From positions 186,001 through 250,000 of the forward strand of contig CAVXYG010000006.1 of the NCBI GenBank assembly GCA_963766005.1: a stretch of 64,000 nt of DNA, written 5' to 3'. The DNA comes from CAVXYG01 sp963766005 (lineage in GTDB: Bacteria > Actinomycetota > Actinomycetes > S36-B12 > GCA-2699445). The notes under the pieces were generated by a model that did not search any database, was not told the DNA's origin, and saw only the letters and a program-made list of their open reading frames with translations. The translations under genes were made by a program, and so were the position numbers. This document shows, piece by piece, positions 1 through 8,006 of this stretch (position 1 is the stretch's first letter; the number at the start of each line of letters is the position of its first letter).

Positions 1-167
1 GCGGCGTTGCGATGCTGTTCACCTGGTTCCACGATCGCCGCCGCGGCCGTGACGACACCCTGGCCGATGACGAGGCCTCGCCCCCGCCGGCCGCTGCGGC
101 GCCGGTCGACACCGATCCGGTCGATCCGGCCCAGGACCAGCCGCCGGGCGGTGTCCGGCCGTCCTGA
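1..167 (+). CDS. tatC: TatC C-terminus (partial)
   Basis: The window opens inside a reading frame (first full codon at base 3) that ends with TGA at 165-167. It encodes the tail of a membrane segment (AMLFTWF), then the basic stretch HDRRRGRD and an acidic, proline-rich tail. TatC, the core subunit of the twin-arginine protein export channel in the cytoplasmic membrane, typically ends this way in actinobacteria. The following genes (a lipid kinase and helY) are the usual actinobacterial neighbours downstream of tatC. About 54 residues are visible, so the call rests mainly on context. The last residues (GGVRPS) are encoded by the first copy of the tandem repeat that continues past the stop. 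Confidence 0.6.
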   Translation, partial: GVAMLFTWFHDRRRGRDDTLADDEASPPPAAAAPVDTDPVDPAQDQPPGGVRPS

Positions 168-251
168 GGCCGCGGGCGGTGTCCGGCCGTCCTGGGGCCG
201 CGGGGCGGTGTCCGGCCGTCCGTGGGGCCGCGGGGCGGTGTCCGGCCGTCC
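149..251 (+). repeat. Tandem repeat over the tatC stop, four copies
   Basis: The 16-mer CGGTGTCCGGCCGTCC occurs at 149-164, 177-192, 206-221 and 236-251, separated by GC-rich spacers of 12-14 nt. Period is 28-30 bp. The first copy is coding (end of TatC), the others lie in the gap before the next gene. Confidence 0.9.
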
Positions 252-264
252 TGACAACCGCGCC

Positions 265-270
265 TAGCAT
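265..270 (+). promoter_or_regulatory. -10 element TAGCAT, leaderless start of the lipid kinase gene
   Basis: TAGCAT ends 7 nt before the ATG at 278, and no Shine-Dalgarno lies between. This matches the TANNNT element of actinobacterial leaderless promoters, with transcription beginning at or next to the start codon. Confidence 0.5.
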
Positions 271-277
271 CGAGGGC

Positions 278-1177
278 ATGTCGCGATCCGTTGCTGTGCT
301 GCTGAACCCCGCATCGGGTATGGGGCGCTCTGCCGACCGCGTCCCGATGATCATCGACGGTTTCCGGCGGCGGGGCGTCGATGTCGAGGTCATCGCGGGG
401 ACATCCGCCGAGCACGCCATCGAGCTGGCGCGCGGTGCGGTGGCGGGCGGCGTGGACGCCCTGGTCGCGGCCGGCGGCGATGGCACCGTGAACACCGCGC
501 TGCAGGCGGTGGCGCAGACCCCGACTCCGCTGGGCATCATCCCCCTGGGCACGGGCAACGACAACGCCAACCTCTTGCAGCTGCCCACGAAGGACCCCGA
601 GGGCGCGATCGACGTCGTCTGCAGGTTCCGCCCCCGCACCATCGACGTCGCCAGCGTCACATGCGCGGACGGGAGCAGGCACTACTTCCTGGGGGTGCTC
701 TCCGCCGGTTTCGATTCCCTGTGCACAGAGCGGGCCAACGCCATGTCTTGGCCCAAGGGCGAGGCTCGCTACGTCCTGGCGATGCTGGCCGAGCTGCGGA
801 CGTTCTCGCCGGTCGCCTTCCGCATCACGATCGATGGCCAGACGTGGGAGGACCGCGGCATGCTCGCGGCCGTCGGCAACGGGGTGACCTACGGCGGCGG
901 GATGCGGGTCTGCCAGGGCGCAGTGATCGACGACGGCCTGCTGCAGGTGACCTGGCTGCACGAGAGCACGAAGTGGCACTTCGTCAGGTCCTTCCCGAAG
1001 GTGTTCAAGGGCACCCACGTCCTGGACGACAAGGTGTCCCAGCACGCCGGCCGCCACGTACGCATCGAGGCCGAGGGGCAGCTCGCCTACGCCGACGGCG
1101 ACCGGATGGGGGAGTTGCCGATCGACATCGTCGTGCATCCGGGCGCCCTGCGGGTGCTGGTCGGCAACCCGAAGTAA
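278..1177 (+). CDS. Diacylglycerol kinase family protein
   Basis: This 299-residue protein has the DAGK catalytic fold. It starts with a beta strand and Gly-rich loop (VLLNPASG, residues 8-15) and carries the nucleotide-binding motif GGDGTVN at 66-72, followed by GTGND near 91. Members phosphorylate diacylglycerol or related lipids with ATP at the membrane face, feeding phosphatidate back into phospholipid synthesis; the exact lipid here is not known. The ATG at 278 is chosen because it sits 7 nt after TAGCAT; the frame is open upstream only through the repeat. The stop codon TAA is part of the TAACGT element in front of helY, 9 nt downstream, so the two genes are probably partly co-transcribed. 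Confidence 0.85.
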   Translation: MSRSVAVLLNPASGMGRSADRVPMIIDGFRRRGVDVEVIAGTSAEHAIELARGAVAGGVDALVAAGGDGTVNTALQAVAQTPTPLGIIPLGTGNDNANLLQLPTKDPEGAIDVVCRFRPRTIDVASVTCADGSRHYFLGVLSAGFDSLCTERANAMSWPKGEARYVLAMLAELRTFSPVAFRITIDGQTWEDRGMLAAVGNGVTYGGGMRVCQGAVIDDGLLQVTWLHESTKWHFVRSFPKVFKGTHVLDDKVSQHAGRHVRIEAEGQLAYADGDRMGELPIDIVVHPGALRVLVGNPK

Positions 1178-1180
1178 CGT
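1175..1180 (+). promoter_or_regulatory. -10 element TAACGT, leaderless start of helY
   Basis: TAACGT ends 6 nt before the GTG at 1187. Its TAA is also the stop codon of the preceding gene. No ribosome binding site is visible, which supports a leaderless helY transcript. Confidence 0.5.
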
Positions 1181-1186
1181 CACAGG

Positions 1187-3940
1187 GTGGGCATCGACGA
1201 GGAGCCATCGCCGAGCGAGCGCTATGCCGCCGCCCGCCGCCGGGCAGCGGCGGCCAAGACGCCGCTGCACACCTTCGGCCAGCAGTACGACTTCCTGTTC
1301 GACGAGTTCCAGGTCCGCGCGTGCGAGGCGCTGCAGGACGGGCATTCGGTGCTCGTGGCGGCCCCCACGGGCTCCGGCAAGACGGTGGTGGGGGAGTTCG
1401 CGGTCTGGCTTGCCCTGCAGCAGCAGGCCAAGTGCTTCTACACCGCGCCCATCAAGGCGCTGTCGAACCAGAAGTACGGCGAGCTAGTGGCACGCTACGG
1501 GGCCCACCGCGTGGGACTCCTGACCGGGGACAACAGCATCAACGGCGAGGCCGACATCGTGGTGATGACGACCGAGGTGCTGCGCAACATGATCTACGCG
1601 GGCTCGGCGACGCTGGCCCGGCTCGGCTTCGTCGTCATGGACGAGGTGCACTACCTCGCCGACCGGGCCCGCGGTGCGGTGTGGGAGGAGGTCCTGATCC
1701 ACCTGCCGCGCCGCGTGCGCGTGGCGAGCCTGTCGGCGACGGTGTCCAACGCCGAGGAGTTCGGGCAGTGGCTGTCGACCGTCCGCGGCGATACCCGCGT
1801 GGTCGTGGAGGAGCGTCGGCCGGTGCCGCTGTGGCAGCACGTGATGGCCGGCCCGCGCCTGTACGACCTGACCATCGACGACGAGCAGGAGCGGGTCAAT
1901 CCGGAACTGGTGTCGCTGGCCCGGCAGGACGCCCGCCGGGCCAGCGACCATGGCCCGCGGGGCGACCGGCGGGGCAGGTCCCGCCGCGACCAGCGCGGGC
2001 CGCGCAGCAAGCTCACCCCGATGCGGGCGGAGGTCATTCAACGGCTGCAGCGCGAGCAGCTGCTGCCGGCGATCACGTTCATCTTCAGCCGCGCGGGCTG
2101 CGACGCCGCGGTGGAGCAGTGCCTGGCCAGCGGGATGCGGTTGACCTCCGCGCAGGAGCGCGAGGAGATCCGCGAGCTCGCCGAGCGGCAGTGCGCGCAC
2201 ATTCCCCACCACGACCTTGACGTCCTGGGGTATTCGGCCTGGCTGGCCGGGCTGGAGCGCGGAGTTGCCGCCCACCACGCCGGCCAGCTGCCCGTCTTCA
2301 AGGAGACCGTGGAACTGCTGTTCCAGCGCGGCCTCATCAAGGCCGTGTTCGCCACGGAGACGCTCGCGCTCGGCATCAACATGCCGGCGCGGTCTGTGGT
2401 CCTGGAGCGACTGACGAAGTGGAACGGCGAGCAGCACGTCGCGCTCAGCCCCGGCGAGTACACCCAGCTCACCGGCAGGGCGGGTCGACGCGGCATCGAC
2501 GTCGAGGGTCATGCCGTGGTCGTGTGGCACCCCAACCTGGACCCGGCGTCGCTGGCGGGCCTGGCAGCCACTCGCACCTACCCCTTGCGCTCCAGCTTCC
2601 GGCCCAGCTACAACATGGCCGTCAACCTGCTGGACCAGCAGGGTCGCTCCCGGGCCCGGGAGCTGCTGGAGACCTCGTTCGCGCAGTTCCAGGCGGACCG
2701 CGCCGTCGTCGGGCTGGCCGCCGAGATCCGGCGCAACGAGGAGGCGCTGGACGGCTACGCCGAGGCGATGACCTGCCACCTCGGCGACTTCGTCGACTAC
2801 GCCACGATGCGTGAACAGATCCGCGTCCTGGAGCGGGAGGCCGAGCGGCGGGCCGTCGATTCCCGCCGCAACGACGCCGCAGCATCGCTGGCGGCGCTCA
2901 ACCCCGGCGATGTCCTGATCGTGCCGACCCGGCGCCGTGCCGGCCCGGTGGTGGTCGTGGAGATCGGCGGCGGGGGAGCCGACGGGCCGGGGCCACGGGT
3001 GCTCGGCCTGGATCGCCGAGTGCGGCGACTGACCGTGGCAGAGGTCCCGGCACCGGTGGCACCGGTGGGGCACCTGCGGATCGGCAAGCACTTCCAGTCC
3101 GGCTCGGCGACGCAGCGCCGACAGTTGGCCGAGCGGCTGCTGCAGCTCAGCCATGCCCTGCCTGCGCCCGCGCGGCACCGACCCACCAAGCCCGCGATGC
3201 GCCACGAGATCGACGAGCTGCGCGCCCGGCTGCGGCGCCACCCGTGCCACGGGTGCAACGAGCGCGAGGACCACGCCCGCTGGGCAGAGCGGTACTGGCG
3301 GCTGCGGCGCACGACCGACGGCCTGGCGGCCAGAGTCGAGAACCGGACGAACACCATCGCTCGGCAATTCGACAGGGTGTGCGACGTGCTGCTGGATCTT
3401 GGCTACGTGCACGGGGCGCAGGACGATCTGACGGTGGCGCCGGCGGGGCGCATGCTCGCCGGCATCTACGGCGAGAACGACCTGCTCACCGCCGAGTCGA
3501 TCCGCCGGGGCCTGTGGCGTGCACTGTCCCCGCCGGAGCTCGCCGCAGTGTGCGCGGCGCTGGTGTACGAGTCGCGGTCTGCCGACGCCGAGGTGGCGGC
3601 TCCTCGGCTGCCCGGCGGTCAGGTGCCCGTCGCGCTGCGGGAGATGGCGGTGCTGTACGAGGACCTGAGCACGGTCGAGCATCGGCACCAGGTGTCGTTC
3701 CTGCGTCCGCTCAACCTCGGGTTCTGCTACCCGGTCCACCGGTGGGCGAACGGCGCCAAGTTGGAGCAGGTGCTGTGGGAGGCCGAGCTGACGCCCGGCG
3801 ACTTCGTCCGCTGGTGCAAGCAGGTCATCGACCTGCTCGGCCAGCTGCAGCACCTCGGCGAGCCGGGCTTGTCCGACCGGGCCAGGGACGCCTCCGATGC
3901 CATCTCGCGCAGCGTCGTCGCCTATCGCGGCGTGGAGTGA
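1187..3940 (+). CDS. helY: DEVH-box RNA helicase HelY (Ski2/Mtr4-like)
   Basis: This is a 917-residue superfamily 2 helicase, close to the length of mycobacterial HelY (about 906). It shows Walker A (APTGSGKT, ending at residue 66), the DEVH box at 151-154, motif III SAT, and the motif V/VI block with LALGINMPAR and QLTGRAGRRG. The second half includes the arch-type insertion and a C-terminal DSHCT domain (about 740-917). Ski2/Mtr4 enzymes unwind RNA with ATP for processing or decay; the bacterial role is less clear. A GTG start is used, 9 nt after the previous stop. Its 3' end (SVVAYRGVE) lies in the first copy of a 46-bp tandem repeat shared with the convergent exonuclease gene. Confidence 0.93.
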   Translation: MGIDEEPSPSERYAAARRRAAAAKTPLHTFGQQYDFLFDEFQVRACEALQDGHSVLVAAPTGSGKTVVGEFAVWLALQQQAKCFYTAPIKALSNQKYGELVARYGAHRVGLLTGDNSINGEADIVVMTTEVLRNMIYAGSATLARLGFVVMDEVHYLADRARGAVWEEVLIHLPRRVRVASLSATVSNAEEFGQWLSTVRGDTRVVVEERRPVPLWQHVMAGPRLYDLTIDDEQERVNPELVSLARQDARRASDHGPRGDRRGRSRRDQRGPRSKLTPMRAEVIQRLQREQLLPAITFIFSRAGCDAAVEQCLASGMRLTSAQEREEIRELAERQCAHIPHHDLDVLGYSAWLAGLERGVAAHHAGQLPVFKETVELLFQRGLIKAVFATETLALGINMPARSVVLERLTKWNGEQHVALSPGEYTQLTGRAGRRGIDVEGHAVVVWHPNLDPASLAGLAATRTYPLRSSFRPSYNMAVNLLDQQGRSRARELLETSFAQFQADRAVVGLAAEIRRNEEALDGYAEAMTCHLGDFVDYATMREQIRVLEREAERRAVDSRRNDAAASLAALNPGDVLIVPTRRRAGPVVVVEIGGGGADGPGPRVLGLDRRVRRLTVAEVPAPVAPVGHLRIGKHFQSGSATQRRQLAERLLQLSHALPAPARHRPTKPAMRHEIDELRARLRRHPCHGCNEREDHARWAERYWRLRRTTDGLAARVENRTNTIARQFDRVCDVLLDLGYVHGAQDDLTVAPAGRMLAGIYGENDLLTAESIRRGLWRALSPPELAAVCAALVYESRSADAEVAAPRLPGGQVPVALREMAVLYEDLSTVEHRHQVSFLRPLNLGFCYPVHRWANGAKLEQVLWEAELTPGDFVRWCKQVIDLLGQLQHLGEPGLSDRARDASDAISRSVVAYRGVE

Positions 3941-4143
3941 CCCTCCCGGGCAGTGCAGGGTCGTCGCCTATCGCGGCGCGGGGTGACCCTCCCGGGCAGT
4001 GCAGGGTCGTCGCCGATCGCGGCGCGGGGTGACCCTCCCGGGCCGTGCAGGGTCGTCGCCGATCGCGGCGCGGGGTGACCCTCCCGGGCAGTGCCGCGGT
4101 CGCCTACCGCGGTGCGGAGGGATCTCCCGGGCCGTGCAGGGCC
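3914..4143. repeat. 46-bp tandem repeat spanning two convergent gene ends
   Basis: Units beginning GTCGTCGCC start at 3914, 3960, 4006 and 4052, with a diverged fifth at about 4098, so the period is exactly 46 bp. The first unit encodes the end of HelY on the plus strand; the last encodes the end of the exonuclease on the minus strand. Each unit holds GACCCT and AGGGTC 12 nt apart, which could pair as a small hairpin. Confidence 0.93.
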
Positions 4144-5018
4144 GTCATGGCTCGCGCGATCGGAGCAGCGAGGCCGTAGCGCCGCCCCAACTCGCTGAGT
4201 GCATCCCGATCCGGGTCCAGATCCGGGACGGCCAGGGGCAGATCCCGTCGCACCGCGACCACCTGCCGGGCGGCGGCGAGGTACTCCCCGCTGGCCAGCA
4301 GCGAGCGCCGCACGGCGGGACGGATCGCGCTGTCGGGATCGGCGGCGGCGGCCTGGATGCCCGCGAGATCGCCGAAGCGCGCCAGCAGCCCCGCAGCGGT
4401 CTTCTCCCCGATCCCGGCGACGCCGGGCAGGCCGTCGCTGGCATCGCCGCGCAGAGTGGCGAAGTCGACGTACTGCCGGCCGATGGTCCCGTACTTCGCC
4501 TCCAGCCAGGCATCGTCGACCACCTCGGCCCTGCCGACCCCGCGGGCCGTGTACAGGACGCGCACCCGATGGTCGACGAGTTGAAAGAGGTCCCGGTCGC
4601 CGGTCACGACCTCCACGGCACCGGTCGCGGTCGCGGCGAGCGATCCGATCACGTCGTCCGCCTCGTACCCGTCTGCGCCGACGACCGGCACACCGAGCGA
4701 GGTCAGCACCGCGGCGATGATCGGCACCTGGCCGGCCAGCGCGGCCGGCACCTCCTCGCTGCCGGCCAGCGCATCGGCGACCCGGTGCGCCTTGTAGGAC
4801 GGCAGGAGGTCGACCCGGAACTGCGGGCGCCAGTCGTTGTCCCAGCACGCCACGACCCGATCGGGCTCGCGATCGGTCGCCAGGCGCGCCACGAAGTCGA
4901 GCATTCCCCGCACCGCGTTCACCGGTGTCCCGTCCGGGGCGCGCAGCGTGTCGGGCAGCCCGAAGAACGCGCGGAAGTACAACGATGCGGTGTCGAGCAG
5001 CAGCAGCGGTCCGGCCAT
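4104..5018 (-). CDS. 5'-3' exonuclease (PolA N-domain/FEN-like)
   Basis: A 304-residue stand-alone 5' nuclease, the size of the N-terminal exonuclease domain of DNA polymerase I. Metal-binding carboxylates are visible in LLLLDT (D9), GYEADD (E119, D121, D122) and TGDRD (D141, D143), followed by a helix-hairpin-helix region with GLPGVAGIGEKTA. Such enzymes remove 5' flaps or RNA primers during repair and replication. The ATG at 5018 is preferred since AAGGA stands 7 nt upstream; an ATG six codons earlier (5036) has none. It is convergent with helY, and its last 15 or so codons lie in the final copy of the 46-bp repeat. Confidence 0.88.
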   Translation of the reverse strand: MAGPLLLLDTASLYFRAFFGLPDTLRAPDGTPVNAVRGMLDFVARLATDREPDRVVACWDNDWRPQFRVDLLPSYKAHRVADALAGSEEVPAALAGQVPIIAAVLTSLGVPVVGADGYEADDVIGSLAATATGAVEVVTGDRDLFQLVDHRVRVLYTARGVGRAEVVDDAWLEAKYGTIGRQYVDFATLRGDASDGLPGVAGIGEKTAAGLLARFGDLAGIQAAAADPDSAIRPAVRRSLLASGEYLAAARQVVAVRRDLPLAVPDLDPDRDALSELGRRYGLAAPIARAMTALHGPGDPSAPR

Positions 5019-5084
5019 CGCACCATCCTTGCCCATGCCTGCGACGCGGCGCAGGCGGGCGCATGCACCTCTCGCCGCAGGACC

Positions 5085-5223
5085 GTTGGCCGAGGCGCGG
5101 TGCCGACGGGCTGCGGTGCCGACGGGCTGTGGCGGGGGCGGGCTGCGGGCCCGGGCGGGTTGGCCGAGGCGCGGTGCCGACGGGTTGCAGTGCCGACGGG
5201 CTGTGGCGGTGCCGACGGGCTGG
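5085..5223. repeat. Intergenic direct repeats with core GTGCCGACGGG
   Basis: A larger unit beginning GTTGGCCGAGGCGCGGTG occurs at 5085 and again at 5159 (offset 74). The core GTGCCGACGGGCTG or near variants occurs five times between about 5100 and 5222. It fills the gap between the divergent exonuclease and peptidase genes. Confidence 0.85.
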
Positions 5224-5255
5224 CGCGTGGGCGGGACGGCTCGTACGCGGCGCAG

Positions 5256-5261
5256 TAGCGT
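5256..5261 (+). promoter_or_regulatory. -10 element TAGCGT, leaderless start of the M24 peptidase
   Basis: TAGCGT is followed by 6 nt (GTCGCC) and the ATG at 5268, with no Shine-Dalgarno. Confidence 0.5.
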
Positions 5262-5267
5262 GTCGCC

Positions 5268-6392
5268 ATGGCTCACACCTCTGCGGCCCTGACCGACGAT
5301 CTGGTGCGCCGCCTGCAGCAGGCGCGCACGCTGGCCGCCGATCTCGGCATGGCTGCGCTGCTGGTCACACCGGGACCGGACCTGCGCTACCTCACCGGCT
5401 ACCAGGCCGTGCCGTTGGAGCGCATCACCTGTCTGGTCGTGCCGGCGCACGGCGACCCGGTGCTGGTGGTGCCGGGGCTGGAGGAGGCCGCCGCGCTCGC
5501 GAGCCCGGTCGGTCAGCTGGGATTGTCGGTCCTGACGTGGCAGGAGACCGACGACCCCTATGCGCTGCTGGCGGATCTGTTGCCCTCGCAGGGGACCGTG
5601 GGCCTGGACAACCACATGTGGGCGGAGAAGGTGCTGCGCCTGCGGGCTGCCGCGCCGGATCTCGGGCAACGTTTGGCAGGGGAGGTGCTCGCACCCCTGC
5701 GGATGCGCAAGTCCGTCGCCGAGATAGCGGCCCTGCAGCGTGCCGGTGCAGCGATCGACAGGGTCCACGCGGCGATGGCCGACTGGCTGCGACCCGGCCG
5801 CACCGAGGCGGAGGTGGGCCAGGACATCGCCGACGCGATCCGCAGTGCAGGACACGTGAGCGTCGACTTCGTCATCGTCGGATCGGGCCCGAACGGGGCC
5901 AGCCCGCACCACGAGGTCTCCGACCGGGTCATCCAGCCCGGCGAACCGGTCGTGGTCGACATCGGCGGTGCCATGCCGGACGGCTACTGCAGCGACAGCA
6001 CCCGCACCTACAGCGTCGGCGAGCCGCCCGTCGAATTCCTTGACGCCTACGCCGCGCTGGAGCGGGCGCAGTGGCTTGCCGTGGAGCATGTCCGTCCCGG
6101 CGTCACGTGCGAGTCCGTCGACGCTGCCGCCCGCGAGGTTCTGGCCGAGGCCGGCTGGGGCGAGTTCTTCATCCACCGCACAGGCCACGGGATCGGGCTG
6201 GAGACCCATGAGGAGCCCTACCTGGTGGCCGGCAACACGCTGCCCCTGGAACAGGGGATGGCGTTCTCGATCGAGCCGGGCGTCTACTTCACCGGCCGGC
6301 ACGGCGCCCGCATCGAGGACATCGTCGTGTGCGGACCCGCCGGCGCGGAGCTCATGAACCATCGACCGCGATCCTTGGCCGTCCTCGACTGA
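5268..6392 (+). CDS. M24 family aminopeptidase (Xaa-Pro type)
   Basis: The 374-residue protein has a creatinase-like N-terminal domain (to about 150) and a pita-bread M24 metallopeptidase domain. All five metal ligands can be placed: D231 (VVDIGG), D243 (CSDSTR), H307 (RTGHGIG), E336 (SIEPGV) and E350 (RIEDIV). The enzyme class removes N-terminal residues before proline in the cytoplasm. The ATG at 5268 is fixed by the TAGCGT element 6 nt upstream. No signal peptide is visible. The next gene starts about 35 nt downstream on the same strand. The exact substrate (aminopeptidase P versus dipeptidase) cannot be told from sequence. Confidence 0.9.
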   Translation: MAHTSAALTDDLVRRLQQARTLAADLGMAALLVTPGPDLRYLTGYQAVPLERITCLVVPAHGDPVLVVPGLEEAAALASPVGQLGLSVLTWQETDDPYALLADLLPSQGTVGLDNHMWAEKVLRLRAAAPDLGQRLAGEVLAPLRMRKSVAEIAALQRAGAAIDRVHAAMADWLRPGRTEAEVGQDIADAIRSAGHVSVDFVIVGSGPNGASPHHEVSDRVIQPGEPVVVDIGGAMPDGYCSDSTRTYSVGEPPVEFLDAYAALERAQWLAVEHVRPGVTCESVDAAAREVLAEAGWGEFFIHRTGHGIGLETHEEPYLVAGNTLPLEQGMAFSIEPGVYFTGRHGARIEDIVVCGPAGAELMNHRPRSLAVLD

Positions 6393-6414
6393 GCTCCTGC
6401 GGGCACGCGTGCGT

Positions 6415-6420
6415 CATGAT
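6415..6420 (+). promoter_or_regulatory. -10-like element CATGAT before the acyl-CoA dehydrogenase
   Basis: CATGAT is followed by GGGGGC and the ATG at 6427. It fits the looser NANNNT pattern of leaderless starts and supports this ATG over the GTG at 6409. Confidence 0.3.
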
Positions 6421-6426
6421 GGGGGC

Positions 6427-7578
6427 ATGCCGGTCGCCCGCACCATGCCGACACCGGAGTCGGACGCCCTCATCGCACTCGTCCGCGACATCCGGGCCGC
6501 CGAGCTCGACCCGGTCGCCGCCGAGTACGAGGAGCGCGGCGAATTCCCGCGCGAGGTGTTCCGGACGCTCGGCAGGAGCGGCCTGCTCGGTCTGCCCTAC
6601 CCGGCGCAGTTCGGCGGCGGCGAGCAGCCCTACGAGGTCTATCTGCAGGTGCTGGAGGAACTGGCGGCCGGGTGGCTGACCGTGGCCCTCGGCGTCAGCG
6701 TGCACACCCTGTCGTGCCACCCGGTGGCCGTGTTCGGCACGCCGGAGCAGCGCGAGCGCTTCTTGCCGGACATGCTCGGCGGGGAACTGCTCGGCGCCTA
6801 CGCGCTCTCGGAGCCGCAGAGCGGCTCGGATGCCGCGGCGCTGACGACCCGCGCGGAACGCGCCGCCGACTCCTACCGCCTGACCGGCACGAAGGCGTGG
6901 ATCACGCACGCGGGCCAGGCCGACTACGTCAACGTCATGGCGCGCACTGGTGGTCCGGGGCCGCGCGGGATTAGTTGCTTCCTGGTGCCCGGCGATGCCG
7001 CGGGCCTCTCCGCCGGCGCGCCGGAGCGCAAGATGGGCATGACCGGATCCACCACCGCGCTGCTGCACCTCGACGAGGTGGCGGTGGGCGCCGACCGCCT
7101 GGTCGCCGACGAGGGACAGGGCTTCACCGTGGCCATGGCCGCACTCGACGCGGGTCGGCTCGGGATCGCGGCGTGCGCCGTCGGCCTGGCTCAGGCGGCG
7201 CTCGATGCTGCGATCGACTACGCCCGCCAGCGCCGGCAGTTCGGTCGGCCGATCGCCGACTTCCAGGCAGTGCAGTTCATGCTCGCCGACATGGCCACTG
7301 CGGTGGCCTCGGCCCGTGCCCTCACGTTGTCGGCGGCCCGCGCCAAGGACGCGCACGCCCCGTACGGCAGCGAGGCGGCCATGGCGAAACTGCACGCCAC
7401 CGATGTGGCCATGCGGGTGACCACCGACGCGGTGCAGGTCCTGGGCGGCGCCGGGTACACCCGGGACTTCCCCGTGGAGCGCTACTTCCGGGAGGCGAAA
7501 GTGCTGCAGATCGTCGAGGGCACCAATCAGGTGCAGCGGATGGTCATCGGCCGCGCACTGACGGCGGGTCGGTCGTGA
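6427..7578 (+). CDS. Acyl-CoA dehydrogenase
   Basis: A 383-residue FAD enzyme with the three-domain acyl-CoA dehydrogenase layout: a helical N-domain, a middle beta domain (YALSEPQSGSD, about 120-130, then TGTKAWITHA) and a helical C-domain. The catalytic base is the Glu of VEGTNQ (E364), the position used in short-chain enzymes. It oxidises an acyl-CoA thioester to the 2,3-enoyl form and passes electrons to ETF. The chain length is not predictable. The ATG at 6427 is used; an in-frame GTG at 6409 and ATG at 6445 are alternatives. Its TGA overlaps the GTG of the next gene (GTGA), implying translational coupling. Confidence 0.93.
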   Translation: MPVARTMPTPESDALIALVRDIRAAELDPVAAEYEERGEFPREVFRTLGRSGLLGLPYPAQFGGGEQPYEVYLQVLEELAAGWLTVALGVSVHTLSCHPVAVFGTPEQRERFLPDMLGGELLGAYALSEPQSGSDAAALTTRAERAADSYRLTGTKAWITHAGQADYVNVMARTGGPGPRGISCFLVPGDAAGLSAGAPERKMGMTGSTTALLHLDEVAVGADRLVADEGQGFTVAMAALDAGRLGIAACAVGLAQAALDAAIDYARQRRQFGRPIADFQAVQFMLADMATAVASARALTLSAARAKDAHAPYGSEAAMAKLHATDVAMRVTTDAVQVLGGAGYTRDFPVERYFREAKVLQIVEGTNQVQRMVIGRALTAGRS

Positions 7579-8006
7579 ACCCCGGGGATCCGACGCTGGC
7601 CTCCGACGCCGAGCGCTCCGACGTGGTGGCACTGCTGCAGCAGGCGCACGTTGCCGGTCGCCTGGACAGCACCGAGGTCGCCGAGCGCATCGAAGGCGCC
7701 CTCCGGTCCAGAACGAGGGGCGAGCTGGCGGACCTGCTCGCAGACCTTCCCGAAGGGGCGGCCGCGGCGGGCGTCGTGCCGGTGCCGCAGCCGGACCTGC
7801 CGGCGCGCCGTCACGCCGGGGGCGGCCTGGTCGCCGAGTGGGCCAAGTGGGGCAGCGCCAGTGCGACGACCTTCGTCATCTGGCTCATCATCTACCTCAC
7901 CACCGGCGGTGCGGCGGCCTATCCGTGGTTCCTCTGGGTCGCCGGACCGTGGGGTGCGGTCCTGCTGGTGCGGACGATCGCGAGCGGGTTCACCGGTGAG
8001 CGCTGA
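7575..8006 (+). CDS. DUF1707 and 2TM domain membrane protein
   Basis: This 143-residue protein begins with a DUF1707 (SHOCT-like) module: LASDAERSDVV, then a Gly-Arg-Leu turn (HVAGRLD) and a helix ending in ELADLLADLP. Two hydrophobic stretches follow (about 95-140: FVIWLIIYL and WFLWVAGPWGAVLLV), the 2TM layout common in actinobacterial DUF1707 proteins. DUF1707 is of unknown function and usually sits at the cytoplasmic N-terminus. The gene starts at a GTG overlapping the previous stop and its 3' end overlaps the next gene by 11 nt, so these three genes form one operon. Confidence 0.8.
   Translation: MNPGDPTLASDAERSDVVALLQQAHVAGRLDSTEVAERIEGALRSRTRGELADLLADLPEGAAAAGVVPVPQPDLPARRHAGGGLVAEWAKWGSASATTFVIWLIIYLTTGGAAAYPWFLWVAGPWGAVLLVRTIASGFTGER

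Noticed and set aside
1484..3853. A 789-codon minus-strand open frame opposite helY
   Set aside because: Antisense shadow of HelY with His/Pro/Gln-rich composition and no motifs.
3914..4143. Repeat array considered as CRISPR
   Set aside because: The 46-bp units are contiguous with no unique spacers, and no cas genes are present. The same holds for the arrays at 149 and 21606.
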